Shown here: piece by piece, positions 16,551 through 25,342 of the stretch | Layout of the letters: every line of letters starts with the position of its first letter | How positions within the stretch are numbered: position 1 is the stretch's first letter | From: Thalassobius sp049116315 | GTDB lineage: Bacteria; Pseudomonadota; Alphaproteobacteria; Rhodobacterales; Rhodobacteraceae | Length of the DNA: 64,000 bases | Direction of reading: 5' to 3' | Assembly (NCBI GenBank): GCA_049116315.1 | Contig: JAGDZD010000007.1 | Coordinates: 1-64,000 of the forward strand | Program-made: the position numbers and the translations under genes | The notes under the pieces: generated by a model | Database searches by the model: none | What the model was told of the DNA's origin: nothing | Seen by the model: only the letters and a program-made list of their open reading frames with translations

Positions 16551-17540
16551 TTAGGACTCTGCTGCGTTGGCCAGCACGTTGTGGGCAAAGTTTTGCGCGC
16601 CCTTCAGGCCAAATTCAGCGATGTTCAGCAGGTAGAGATTCATCTCTTGTCGGATCGGGCTGAATCGGCCGCCTTGGCCAAATACCTGCACAAACTCTTC
16701 GTCAAACAGCCATGCGTTCTTTAGGGCGACGCCGCCCACAAGGAACACACCACCTTTGGCGCCGAAAGACAGCGCAAGGTCTCCGGCCACGCGGGCCAGA
16801 TGGGTCTTAAAGATACGCGCCGTTGTCGCGGCCTGTGGGTCGCTGCCTTCTTTGGCTGCGTTCATAATTTGACCGGCGTCTTTCGCTGCATAGCTTGTCC
16901 CATGGGCGGCATGCACCGCTTGGTACAGCAAAGGGATCCCCGTGCCGCTCAAAATGCCTTCGGCTTCGACGGTTTGGGTGTCCCCAAAGAACACGTCCGG
17001 CCAAACCGAACGAAACGCTTCAAAGATTTCGCTTTCTTCGCTCGACTGCGGAGAGATCCCAACATGACCCCCTTCGCCTGGAATCGCAAAATACTGACCT
17101 TGTTGAAAGGCCAAAGCCCCGACACCCAGTCCCGTGCCGGGTCCGATGACCATGCGGGTGCCGGGCTGTGCTGTGGGCGCCCCTTGTAGGGTGATCAGCT
17201 CATCCCGAGAGGGGGTGGCGGTGGCCCATGCGGCCGCTTCAAAGTCGTTGATCACCTTGGCATGTGGCGCACCGGTTGCGGCAGACAGTTCCGAACCGCG
17301 GATGATCTGTTTTGCATTGGTCAATTGCACCGCATTGTCGATGACGGGTCCTGCTGCGGCAACAACCACCGCTTTGGGGCATGCGGGCAGGGTCTTGCTG
17401 AATTGGGCAACCGTTTCAACAATAGGTGTGCCCGCCTTGGTCGAATGCGTTTCTGAGTGGACCAGATTGTCACCCAGATAGGCCCCAAGGCGAATGTTGG
17501 TTCCACCAACGTCGGCGGCGATAAACCAGGTATCGGTCAT
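16551..17540 (-). CDS. glk: Glucokinase
   Basis: A 329-aa ATP-dependent glucokinase of the Glk (ROK-distant) family. The N-terminal phosphate-binding motif is 'DVGGTNIRLGAY', followed by 'VIGPGTGLGVGAL' and 'PGEGGHVGISP', and a C-terminal 'GGVFLVGGVALKN'. It phosphorylates glucose released by the adjacent beta-glucosidase and the alpha-glucosidase AglA, feeding central metabolism. It is the last gene of the minus-strand lacI-bgl-glk group, 31 bp after the GH1 gene. Likely repressed by the LacI regulator with the rest of the locus. Confidence 0.93.
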   Translation of the reverse strand: MTDTWFIAADVGGTNIRLGAYLGDNLVHSETHSTKAGTPIVETVAQFSKTLPACPKAVVVAAAGPVIDNAVQLTNAKQIIRGSELSAATGAPHAKVINDFEAAAWATATPSRDELITLQGAPTAQPGTRMVIGPGTGLGVGALAFQQGQYFAIPGEGGHVGISPQSSEESEIFEAFRSVWPDVFFGDTQTVEAEGILSGTGIPLLYQAVHAAHGTSYAAKDAGQIMNAAKEGSDPQAATTARIFKTHLARVAGDLALSFGAKGGVFLVGGVALKNAWLFDEEFVQVFGQGGRFSPIRQEMNLYLLNIAEFGLKGAQNFAHNVLANAAES

Positions 17541-17571
17541 GTGTCGTTCTTTCCAGCAGGGGGCCGATTGT

Positions 17572-18894
17572 CTATTGCGACAACGCAGCTTTGAGCGCGT
17601 GATAGGAGGCCTTGGGCGTGCGCGTCATACTGTCAAAATCGACGTGAACCAAGCCAAAACGTTTCTCGTACCCCAAGGACCACTCGTAATTGTCGAGCAA
17701 GGACCAAATAAAGTGCCCTTTCACGGGCACGCCTTCGGCGATTGCGCGGCGTACAGCGGCGAGGTGCTGGTTGATATAATCGATGCGATCGGGGTCATCG
17801 ACCTGACCGTTTGTCAGCTTGTCTGGGCTGGCCAGACCGTTTTCGGTGACGAGGATCGGCAGGTCGCCGGTGTATTCTTCCTTGGTACGCTTAAGGAACT
17901 TATACAGGCCGTCGGGGTAAATTTCCCAGTCCATCTGGGTTTTGGGCAGGGGGCCTTCAACCTCTTCATGGCTTGGCCACGGGTCGTTGTTTGGGGCAAT
18001 CAATTTGCGGGTGTAGTAGTTCAAGCCGACCCAGTCGACGGGCGCAGAAATCACCTCAAAATCGTCTTGCCAGCCAGTTGGCAGATGCGGTTCAAGTCCT
18101 TCAAGAACGGATTGTGGATAGCTTTTCTTGAACACGCCATCCATGAAGAAACGGTTGTAGTAGCCGTCATATGTTTCGGCGGCTTTGCGTGCGCCTTCGC
18201 TGTCATCGGCGGGGTCAGACCATTCCAAATTGAAAATGGCGCCGAGATTGTTCATGCCAAGGCCGCGCATGGTCTGGATGGCGGTGCCGTGGGACAAAAG
18301 AACGTGGTGCATCGCGCGTGCTGTGGCGCGGATATCGCGCAAGCCGGGGGCGTGGTGCCCCAAGAAGTGGCTCAGCCAGCTGACGCACCAAGGTTCGTTG
18401 ATGGGGGCCACGGAATACATCCGGTCACCGATGCGACCCATGATGACTTCGGTGAAATCGGCAAACCAGCTGGCGATGTCGCGGTTGCGCCATCCACCAA
18501 GATCCGAAAGCGCAGCAGGCAGTTCCCAGTGATACAACGTCGCGCAGGGTTTGATGCCGCGCTCCAACAGGGCATCTGTCAGGCGGTCATAGTAATCCAA
18601 ACCGTCTTGGTTCACGGTGCCACGCCCTTCGGGCATGACACGGGCCCAGCTGGTAGAAAAGCGATAGGCATCCACCCCCGCAGCGGCCACCAGATCCAGA
18701 TCTTCTTCGAAGCGATGGTAGTGATCGCAGGCGAAATCGCCATTTTCGGCGCGTACAACATTACCGGGGGTGGCGGCAAACGTATCCCAATGGGTTTTGC
18801 CGGCGCCACCATGGGCGTGGCCTTCGATCTGATAGGACGACGTCGCGGTGCCAAACAGAAAGTCGCTCGGAAAATCTTTGCGGGTGAAATTCAT
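17572..18894 (-). CDS. GH1 beta-glucosidase
   Basis: A 440-aa family 1 glycoside hydrolase. The N-terminal 'FLFGTATSSYQIEG' is a GH1 signature. The acid/base Glu is in 'INEPWC' and the nucleophile Glu in 'VTENGLA'. 'FIWSLLDNYEWSLGYEKRFGL' near the C-terminus is also typical. There is no signal peptide, so it works in the cytoplasm on imported glucosides. Its start overlaps the lacI stop by 4 nt. Together with the alpha-glucoside importer this suggests the locus handles both linkage types. Confidence 0.94.
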   Translation of the reverse strand: MNFTRKDFPSDFLFGTATSSYQIEGHAHGGAGKTHWDTFAATPGNVVRAENGDFACDHYHRFEEDLDLVAAAGVDAYRFSTSWARVMPEGRGTVNQDGLDYYDRLTDALLERGIKPCATLYHWELPAALSDLGGWRNRDIASWFADFTEVIMGRIGDRMYSVAPINEPWCVSWLSHFLGHHAPGLRDIRATARAMHHVLLSHGTAIQTMRGLGMNNLGAIFNLEWSDPADDSEGARKAAETYDGYYNRFFMDGVFKKSYPQSVLEGLEPHLPTGWQDDFEVISAPVDWVGLNYYTRKLIAPNNDPWPSHEEVEGPLPKTQMDWEIYPDGLYKFLKRTKEEYTGDLPILVTENGLASPDKLTNGQVDDPDRIDYINQHLAAVRRAIAEGVPVKGHFIWSLLDNYEWSLGYEKRFGLVHVDFDSMTRTPKASYHALKAALSQ

Positions 18895-19934
18895 GATCCA
18901 TTCCTCACGGGGGCAGGGCCGGTGGAGCGGCCAACAACGAGCTCGGCTTCCAGCAATTTATTTTGGGGGGACAAACTGGGATCGGCAATGTGGTCAATCA
19001 ACAGCTCTGCCAACAGCTCACCCGCCTTGCGGACAGAAGAGCGGGTGGCGGTGAAGATTGGCACGTTCTCCCCGTTTTTTAGGTATGACAGGTCATCATC
19101 GTGGGTGATCACAGAAACATCGCGACCAATGGTTAAGCCCGCTTCGTCAATCGCGCGGCGAACCCCCAATGCCGAAATCATCGAGGCGGTCAGCACCGCC
19201 GTGGGGGGATCATCCAACTTGAGCATGTCACGCATGCTGTGGTGGCCAATCACCTCGGTCATTTCCCCCGCAACCATCAGGTCGGGATTCAAAGCAATGC
19301 CAGCGTTTTTCAGCGCGGCGACATAGCCGTTGCGGCGGCGGCGGGCAAAATCCATATGCTCAAGCCCGTTGATCAACGCAATGCGACGGTGGCCCAGATC
19401 TAGTAAGAACTCGGTTGCGCGTCGAAACGCTCGGGTGTTGTTCACATCCACCCAAGTGTAGGGGGTTTCGGTCTCGGTGGAGCGGCCATGCACAACAAAA
19501 GGCAACTCTAACGCGTGCAGCATTGGAATGCGTTTGTCGTTGATCGAGGGACCTTGGATGATGACACCGTCTACTGAACCCTTGGCTTTGAGCAGCCGAT
19601 AGGCGGCTTCTTCGTTGCCATCCTCAACGCGGGTGAACATCATGTCATAGCCGTGATGGGCATAGGTGCGCGACGCGCCCGCAACAAAATCGCCAAAAAC
19701 CGGGTTCACCATTTCATGCTGATTCGAGATCGGAATGACGTGTCCGATCATCATCGCGCGCCCGGTTGCTAGGCTTTTGGCGCGGCTATTTGGGCGATAA
19801 TTGAATTCGACAGCAGCTTGTTGCACGCGGTGACGCGTGGCCTCGTTCACTTCGGGGTATCCATTCAAAGCACGGCTCACCGTGGTCTGAGAGAGGCCGA
19901 GTTTTTCAGCGAGTTCTTTAAGGTTAATAGTCAT
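18891..19934 (-). CDS. aglR: LacI-family regulator of the glucoside locus
   Basis: A 347-aa LacI/GalR regulator. The N-terminal helix-turn-helix reads 'LKELAEKLGLSQTTVSRALNGYPEV', followed by the hinge 'NYRPNSRAKSLATGR' and a periplasmic-binding-protein-like sensor domain. The palindrome AAAGCGCTTT sits 3 bp upstream of its start, and an identical one lies in the aglE promoter region, implying autoregulation and control of aglEFGAK. It is co-transcribed with the GH1 gene (4-nt overlap) and glk. The effector sugar is not evident. Confidence 0.9.
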   Translation of the reverse strand: MTINLKELAEKLGLSQTTVSRALNGYPEVNEATRHRVQQAAVEFNYRPNSRAKSLATGRAMMIGHVIPISNQHEMVNPVFGDFVAGASRTYAHHGYDMMFTRVEDGNEEAAYRLLKAKGSVDGVIIQGPSINDKRIPMLHALELPFVVHGRSTETETPYTWVDVNNTRAFRRATEFLLDLGHRRIALINGLEHMDFARRRRNGYVAALKNAGIALNPDLMVAGEMTEVIGHHSMRDMLKLDDPPTAVLTASMISALGVRRAIDEAGLTIGRDVSVITHDDDLSYLKNGENVPIFTATRSSVRKAGELLAELLIDHIADPSLSPQNKLLEAELVVGRSTGPAPVRNGS

Positions 19935-19936
19935 TC

Positions 19937-19946
19937 AAAGCGCTTT
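19937..19946. promoter_or_regulatory. LacI-type operator, site 1
   Basis: A perfect 10-bp palindrome AAAGCGCTTT, flanked by TTC and CAA, directly upstream of the lacI start. Central CG and the AAnCGnTT form match LacI/GalR operators. Its twin lies 164 bp away. Confidence 0.8.
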
Positions 19947-20060
19947 CAAATCCCTTCGGACCTCTGTGTGCAGTCAAATCAGAGCTCGGTCAACTATAAT
20001 TGCGCAATAAGTGGATTTTCGGTCATAAGTAACAATTTCGGCAGGTTTTGAGGATACTTG

Positions 20061-20090
20061 TTGACAGGCTTTGGTGGAATGACGTTTAAA
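20061..20090 (+). promoter_or_regulatory. Predicted sigma70-type promoter for aglEFGAK
   Basis: TTGACA (20061-20066), an 18-bp spacer and TTTAAA (20085-20090) lie upstream of aglE. The second LacI palindrome begins 10 bp downstream, covering the expected start site, as for a repressed promoter. Confidence 0.6.
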
Positions 20091-20100
20091 GACCGCGTCC

Positions 20101-20110
20101 AAAGCGCTTT
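20101..20110. promoter_or_regulatory. LacI-type operator, site 2
   Basis: AAAGCGCTTT, identical to the site at the lacI start, lies just downstream of the predicted aglE promoter. Bound repressor would block transcription. Looping between the two sites is possible but unproven. Confidence 0.8.
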
Positions 20111-20169
20111 GAAAACGAGTCGCTTTGATGGGATTTGTTGAGTGCTGATGCACGTAGGGAGGATCAATT

Positions 20170-21438
20170 ATGAAGATGACTTTGACAGCTGGTGTTGCGG
20201 CGATCGCATTGTCGGCCAGCATGGCGCATGCCGAAAAAGTAACTGTGTTTGGCCCATGGCTTGGGCCAGACCAAGAAAACGTTGAAAAAGTTCTGGCGGC
20301 CTTCTCGGCAAAGTCAGGCCACGAAGCGGTTTATGTTGGATCAGACAGCTTTGAGCAGCAGATTCGCATCGACGCCGAAGCTGGCTCTGCGCCAAACATC
20401 GCCGTATTCCCACAGCCAGGTCTGGCCGCAGACATGGCCGGTTCTGGTTTCTTGGCCCCTCTGGCCGACGGCACTGGTGAATGGGTGCGTGACAACTATG
20501 CAGCGGGTCAATCATGGGTTGATCTGGGCACATACGCGGGTGCCGATGGCGCCGACGCTCTGTATGGGTTCTTCTACAAAGTTGACCTGAAATCTTTGGT
20601 TTGGTTTGTGCCAGAAAACTTCGAAGATGCTGGCTACGAAGTGCCCGGCACAATGGAAGAGCTGAAAGCATTGACCGATCAAATCGTTGCGGATGGCGGC
20701 ACACCTTGGTGTATCGGTCTGGGTTCCGGTGGCGCAACTGGCTGGCCTGCAACCGACTGGGTTGAAGACATGATGCTGCGGACACAATCTCCTGCCGATT
20801 ATGACGCATGGGTTGCCAACGAGATGAAGTTCAACGACCCCAAAGTTGTTGCAGCGATCGAAGAGTTCGGCGCATTTGCCCGTAACGACGCCTATGTCTC
20901 TGGCGGTGCCGGTGCGGTTGCCACTACAGACTTCCGTGACAGCCCTAAAGGTATGTTTGCGTCACCTCCACAGTGCTACATGCACCGTCAGGCGTCGTTC
21001 ATTCCTGCGTTCTTCCCAGAAGGGACATCGGTGGGTGAAGATGCAGACTTCTTCTACTTCCCTGCATATGCAGAAAAAGATCTGGGTAGCCCCGTTCTTG
21101 GTGCCGGTACTCTTTGGGCCATCACCAACGAAAACCAAGCTGCGCATGATCTGATTGCCTATCTGCAAGACCCGGAAGCGCATGAGATCTGGATGGAGCT
21201 GCAAGGCTTCCTGACACCACACAAAGGTGTTGATACCTCTAAGTTCTCTGACCCAACACTGAAGAAGATGAACGACATCCTGCTGGGTGCGACCACCTTC
21301 CGCTTTGATGGTTCTGACCTGATGCCAGGCGGCGTTGGCGCGGGCTCTTTCTGGACCGGCATGGTTGACTATGCAGGTGGCAAAGACGCTCAAGCGGTTG
21401 CCGATGCGATCCAAACATCTTGGGATGCGTTGAAGTAA
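20170..21438 (+). CDS. aglE: Alpha-glucoside ABC transporter substrate-binding protein
   Basis: A 422-aa extracytoplasmic sugar-binding protein (family 1) with a Sec signal peptide (about residues 1-21, 'MAHAEKV' at cleavage). 'FGPWLGPDQENVEKVLAAF' starts the mature protein, and 'FFYKVDLKSLVWFVPENFEDAGYEVP' is typical of sugar-binding lobes. It is first in aglEFGAK, with a ribosome site AGGGAGG just upstream. Substrate (sucrose, maltose, trehalose or related alpha-glucosides) is inferred from the gene set first described in Sinorhizobium. Confidence 0.92.
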   Translation: MKMTLTAGVAAIALSASMAHAEKVTVFGPWLGPDQENVEKVLAAFSAKSGHEAVYVGSDSFEQQIRIDAEAGSAPNIAVFPQPGLAADMAGSGFLAPLADGTGEWVRDNYAAGQSWVDLGTYAGADGADALYGFFYKVDLKSLVWFVPENFEDAGYEVPGTMEELKALTDQIVADGGTPWCIGLGSGGATGWPATDWVEDMMLRTQSPADYDAWVANEMKFNDPKVVAAIEEFGAFARNDAYVSGGAGAVATTDFRDSPKGMFASPPQCYMHRQASFIPAFFPEGTSVGEDADFFYFPAYAEKDLGSPVLGAGTLWAITNENQAAHDLIAYLQDPEAHEIWMELQGFLTPHKGVDTSKFSDPTLKKMNDILLGATTFRFDGSDLMPGGVGAGSFWTGMVDYAGGKDAQAVADAIQTSWDALK

Positions 21439-21515
21439 TCGGGCTTTCGCCCTGAATTCTGGGCAATCCGTCTACGGTCGGGTTGCCCTCTTTATTCCAG
21501 CCCCGGGGGAAGATC

Positions 21516-22520
21516 ATGCATCCTGCAGTCCTAGGCCTATTTACCATTGCAATTGGCGTGACCACCTGTGTTGGGTACTTTGCTATTTCTAATCTTTTGC
21601 TGGATCGCTTTCTGCCAGCACGTGGCCCAAATGCGGGGCGCAATATCAACCGAGCCAATCTGATCCGCCCGTGGCTGTTTTTGCTGCCCGCGATGTGCGC
21701 TCTTGGCCTCTACCTTGCCTATCCTGTCGTTGAAACGCTGCGCTTGTCCCTGACCGAACGGGTTCCGGGGGGCGGCAGCACATGGGTTGGCTTGGACAAC
21801 TATTCGCAGATGATGAGCGAGCCAAAGTTTTGGGAAGCGATGCGCAACAATATGTTGTGGCTGATTGTTGTTCCCGCGATGTCGACGGCCTTTGGCCTGT
21901 TGGCGGCGCAGCTAACGGATCGGATCAAATGGGGCAATCTGGCCAAATCTTTGATCTTTATGCCGATGGCTATTTCCTTTGTGGGGGCGGCGGTGATCTG
22001 GCGTCTGGTCTATGATGCACGCCCGCCGGGCACGGAACAAATTGGTGTTTTGAACGCATTGTTTGTCTACTTTGGCGGGGGCGAACCTCAGCAGTGGATC
22101 ACTATTCCTTTCTGGAACAACTTCTTCCTGATGGCCGTGCTGATCTGGATCCAAACCGGATTTGCCATGGTGATCTTGTCGGCGGCACTGCGCGGTATTC
22201 CCGAAGAAACCATCGAAGCCGCCATCGTCGATGGGGCCAAACCTTTGCAGATCTTCTTTAAGATCAAAGTGCCCCAAATCAAAAACACGCTCTTGGTGGT
22301 TTGGACCACAATCACGATCACCGTTCTTAAGGTCTTTGACATCGTTTTCGCGATGACCAACGGGCAGTGGGAAACCCAAGTTTTGGCCAACTACATGTTC
22401 GACAAGCTGTTTCGGGCCAATGACTGGGGCGCGGGCTCTGCGGCGGCGATGATCATCATGCTGTTGGTGTCGCCCATTCTGGTCTGGAACGTGCGCAACG
22501 CGCGCAAAGAATTGCGCTAA
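21516..22520 (+). CDS. aglF: Alpha-glucoside ABC transporter permease AglF
   Basis: A 334-aa inner-membrane permease with an N-terminal hydrophobic extension and the MalF-type core. The EAA loop appears as 'EETIEAAIVDGAKPLQIFFKIKVPQIKN'. About six to eight spans are visible. The ATG start has GGGGGAAG about 8 nt upstream; an ATG 33 bp earlier is rejected. It follows aglE and pairs with AglG to form the membrane channel. Confidence 0.9.
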   Translation: MHPAVLGLFTIAIGVTTCVGYFAISNLLLDRFLPARGPNAGRNINRANLIRPWLFLLPAMCALGLYLAYPVVETLRLSLTERVPGGGSTWVGLDNYSQMMSEPKFWEAMRNNMLWLIVVPAMSTAFGLLAAQLTDRIKWGNLAKSLIFMPMAISFVGAAVIWRLVYDARPPGTEQIGVLNALFVYFGGGEPQQWITIPFWNNFFLMAVLIWIQTGFAMVILSAALRGIPEETIEAAIVDGAKPLQIFFKIKVPQIKNTLLVVWTTITITVLKVFDIVFAMTNGQWETQVLANYMFDKLFRANDWGAGSAAAMIIMLLVSPILVWNVRNARKELR

Positions 22521-22531
22521 GGAAAGCTGAG

Positions 22532-23680
22532 ATGGATAATATTGCTGGTACAAAATCCACCCTATCTTGGGCTGTGAACCTGTCCGTTTTGGCCTTGGTG
22601 TTCCTGTGGCTGTTCCCAACCGTTGGCCTGTTTGTGTCGTCGTTCAGAACGGCGGATCAAATCGCGGCAAGCGGGTGGTGGAAAGCCCCGGTTGCCACTG
22701 TACAGAACTTGACGCTGCGCAGTGCCGCACCGGACAGTCAGATCCAACAGGGCGACCTGTACGTGATCGAAGGCAACCTGTTTGACGAAGGTGTTGAAGC
22801 ACAGATTTCGGCTTGGGGCCTCTCTTCACGGGCGATTTCAGACTATGTCCCCGGTGATACGGCTGAGCTGAAAAAGGGCGGCACTGTGCATGTCGCCGAA
22901 AACGGCGATTACCGGATGGAGCACGCCGAACCTTTCACCGGTTCGCGCGGCACACGGGTTTTTGTCACGGCCAAAACCCCACCGGAATTGACGGTGCGCA
23001 ACTATGCCAACCTGTTGTTGGACCCCAAAAACATCGATGGCATGTCAAAGGCGTTTTTTAACACGCTGACGGTGACCATCCCCGCAACCATCATTCCGAT
23101 CCTGATCGCAGCCTTTGCGGCCTATGCGCTGGCTTGGATGGAGTTTCCGGGCCGGTCGCTGATGATCGCGGCTGTTGTGGGATTGTTGGTGGTGCCATTG
23201 CAATTGGCGTTGATCCCCTTGTTGAAGCTGCATTTGGGCATCGGCATTGGCAAAGGCTACTTGGGGGTCTGGATGGCTCACACCGGGTTTGGCCTGCCGT
23301 TGGCGATCTATTTGCTGCGCAATTACATGGTCGGGTTGCCGCGTGATATCATCGAAAACGCCCGTGTTGATGGGGCCAGCGAATACCAAATCTTTACCAA
23401 AATCATCTTGCCGCTCAGCTTTCCGGCCTTGGCCTCTTTCGCCATCTTTCAGTTCCTGTGGACATGGAATGACCTGTTGGTCGCCAAAGTGTTCCTGATC
23501 GATGCCTCGGGGCAAACAACGGTGATGACAGCCCAAATCGTCGAGCTTTTGGGCACACGAGGCGGCAACTGGGAGATCTTGGCGACAGCGGCGTTTGTGT
23601 CCATCGCTGTGCCTCTGGCGGTCTTCTTCTCTATGCAAAAATACCTGGTGCGCGGCCTGTTGGCTGGCTCTGTTAAGTAG
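22532..23680 (+). CDS. aglG: Alpha-glucoside ABC transporter permease AglG
   Basis: A 382-aa MalG-type permease. The EAA loop reads 'PRDIIENARVDGASEYQIFTKIILP'. A large non-membrane segment (about residues 45-150) sits between the first span and the rest, which is typical of AglG and makes it longer than MalG. It lies 11 bp after aglF. It forms the translocation pore with AglF and is energised by AglK. Confidence 0.92.
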   Translation: MDNIAGTKSTLSWAVNLSVLALVFLWLFPTVGLFVSSFRTADQIAASGWWKAPVATVQNLTLRSAAPDSQIQQGDLYVIEGNLFDEGVEAQISAWGLSSRAISDYVPGDTAELKKGGTVHVAENGDYRMEHAEPFTGSRGTRVFVTAKTPPELTVRNYANLLLDPKNIDGMSKAFFNTLTVTIPATIIPILIAAFAAYALAWMEFPGRSLMIAAVVGLLVVPLQLALIPLLKLHLGIGIGKGYLGVWMAHTGFGLPLAIYLLRNYMVGLPRDIIENARVDGASEYQIFTKIILPLSFPALASFAIFQFLWTWNDLLVAKVFLIDASGQTTVMTAQIVELLGTRGGNWEILATAAFVSIAVPLAVFFSMQKYLVRGLLAGSVK

Positions 23681-23689
23681 GACGATACT

Positions 23690-25342
23690 ATGAACGCTCA
23701 AACTGCATTGGCCAGTGGCACCCTCCTCGATCGCGGCGACGATTGGTGGCACGGCGGGGTGATCTATCAGATCTATCCGCGCAGCTTCCAAGACAGCAAC
23801 GGTGACGGTGTTGGGGATTTGCCGGGGATCACCCAACGGTTGCCTTATATCGCCTCGCTTGGGGCGGATGCGATCTGGATCTCACCCTTCTTTAAGTCAC
23901 CGATGAAGGACTTTGGGTATGATGTCAGCGACTACCGCGACATTGACCCGATGTTTGGATCATTGGCGGATTTTGATGCGCTGATGGAACGTGCCCATGG
24001 TTTGGGTCTGAAGGTGATGATTGATCTGGTGATCTCTCACAGTTCAGATCAGCACCCATGGTTCAAAGAAAGCCGCGCCAGCCGCGACAATGATAAATCC
24101 GACTGGTACGTGTGGGCCGACCCCAAGCCAGATGGCACGCCGCCCAACAACTGGTTGGCCATCTTTGGCGGCTCTGCGTGGCATTGGGATGCGCGTCGCG
24201 AGCAGTACTATCTGCACAACTTCTTGACCTCGCAGCCCGATTTGAACTTTCACAACCCCGATGTGCAAGACGCTTTGCTGGACGTGGCGCGGTTCTGGCT
24301 CAAGCGCGGGGTGGATGGCTTCCGTTTGGACACCATCAATTTCTATATGCATGACGCGCAGCTGCGCGATAACCCGGCATTGCCACCCGAAGAGCGCAAC
24401 GCGTCGATTGCGCCATCGGTGAACCCCTACAATCACCAACGCCATCTCTATTCCAAGAACCAGCCAGAGAACCTGCTGTTCTTGGAAAAGCTGCGGGCAT
24501 TGACCGATGAATACGGTGCGCGCGCGTGTCTAGGTGAAGTTGGTGATGCGCAACGCGGTCTTGAAATCATGGGGGAATACACCGAGGGCGATAAGCGCAT
24601 GCATATGTGTTACGCCTTTGATTTTCTCGAAGAAGCCCGCGCAACAGCTCCCAAGATTGCCAAAGTTTTTGGTGCGCTGGACACCGTGGCGCCAGACAGC
24701 TGGGCCTGTTGGGCCTTTTCCAATCACGACGTTCAACGCCATGCCTCGCGCTGGGATCTGAGCGATGCAGCACAGCGCGCTTATTGCGTGATGATGATGT
24801 GCCTGCGCGGATCGGTTTGCCTATACCAAGGCGAAGAGTTGGGTCTGCCCGAGGCGGATGTGGCCTTTGATGATCTGCAAGATCCTTATGGGATTGAATT
24901 CTGGCCCGAGTTTAAGGGGCGTGATGGCTGCCGGACCCCGATGGTGTGGCAGACACAGGATGAAAACGCTGGGTTCGGTGACGGAAAATCGTGGTTGCCG
25001 GTCAGCTCGGTGCACGCGGCCATGGCTGTGGATCGCCAAGAGGCGGACCCAGAGGCGATCCTGCACCACTATCGCCGCGCTGTCGCATTGCGCCAGTCAC
25101 ATGGCGCGCTGCGCAGCGGGACGCAGTCAGAAATGACGGCCACGGGTGACCTTTTGACGTTCCAGCGTCAACACCAAGGACAAACCGTATTCTGTGCCTT
25201 CAATCTGGGTGACACATCCGCAGAGCTGGAGCTGCCAGCGGGCAATTGGACGACTATCGCAGACTCTTTGGGCGGCGCAGATGGTGCTGGCACCCTTGCG
25301 CCTTGGGGCTTCTGCGTCATGACATTAAGCGGGGACAAATAA
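23690..25342 (+). CDS. aglA: GH13 alpha-glucosidase
   Basis: A 550-aa cytoplasmic alpha-glucosidase of the GH13 oligo-1,6-/alpha-glucosidase group. Conserved regions are in order: 'VMIDLVISHSSDQHPWF', nucleophile Asp in 'GFRLDTINFYMHD', acid/base Glu in 'CLGEVGD' and transition-state Asp in 'FSNHDVQRH'. The N-terminal 'GVIYQIYPRSFQDSNGDGVGDL' is also diagnostic. It sits between permease and ATPase genes, so it hydrolyses imported alpha-glucosides to glucose for Glk. Confidence 0.95.
   Translation: MNAQTALASGTLLDRGDDWWHGGVIYQIYPRSFQDSNGDGVGDLPGITQRLPYIASLGADAIWISPFFKSPMKDFGYDVSDYRDIDPMFGSLADFDALMERAHGLGLKVMIDLVISHSSDQHPWFKESRASRDNDKSDWYVWADPKPDGTPPNNWLAIFGGSAWHWDARREQYYLHNFLTSQPDLNFHNPDVQDALLDVARFWLKRGVDGFRLDTINFYMHDAQLRDNPALPPEERNASIAPSVNPYNHQRHLYSKNQPENLLFLEKLRALTDEYGARACLGEVGDAQRGLEIMGEYTEGDKRMHMCYAFDFLEEARATAPKIAKVFGALDTVAPDSWACWAFSNHDVQRHASRWDLSDAAQRAYCVMMMCLRGSVCLYQGEELGLPEADVAFDDLQDPYGIEFWPEFKGRDGCRTPMVWQTQDENAGFGDGKSWLPVSSVHAAMAVDRQEADPEAILHHYRRAVALRQSHGALRSGTQSEMTATGDLLTFQRQHQGQTVFCAFNLGDTSAELELPAGNWTTIADSLGGADGAGTLAPWGFCVMTLSGDK

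Noticed and set aside
17494..19326. 610-codon plus-strand open frame antisense to the GH1 and lacI genes
   Set aside because: It lies entirely opposite two clear genes with full motif sets and gives no recognisable protein; it is a shadow frame caused by codon bias.
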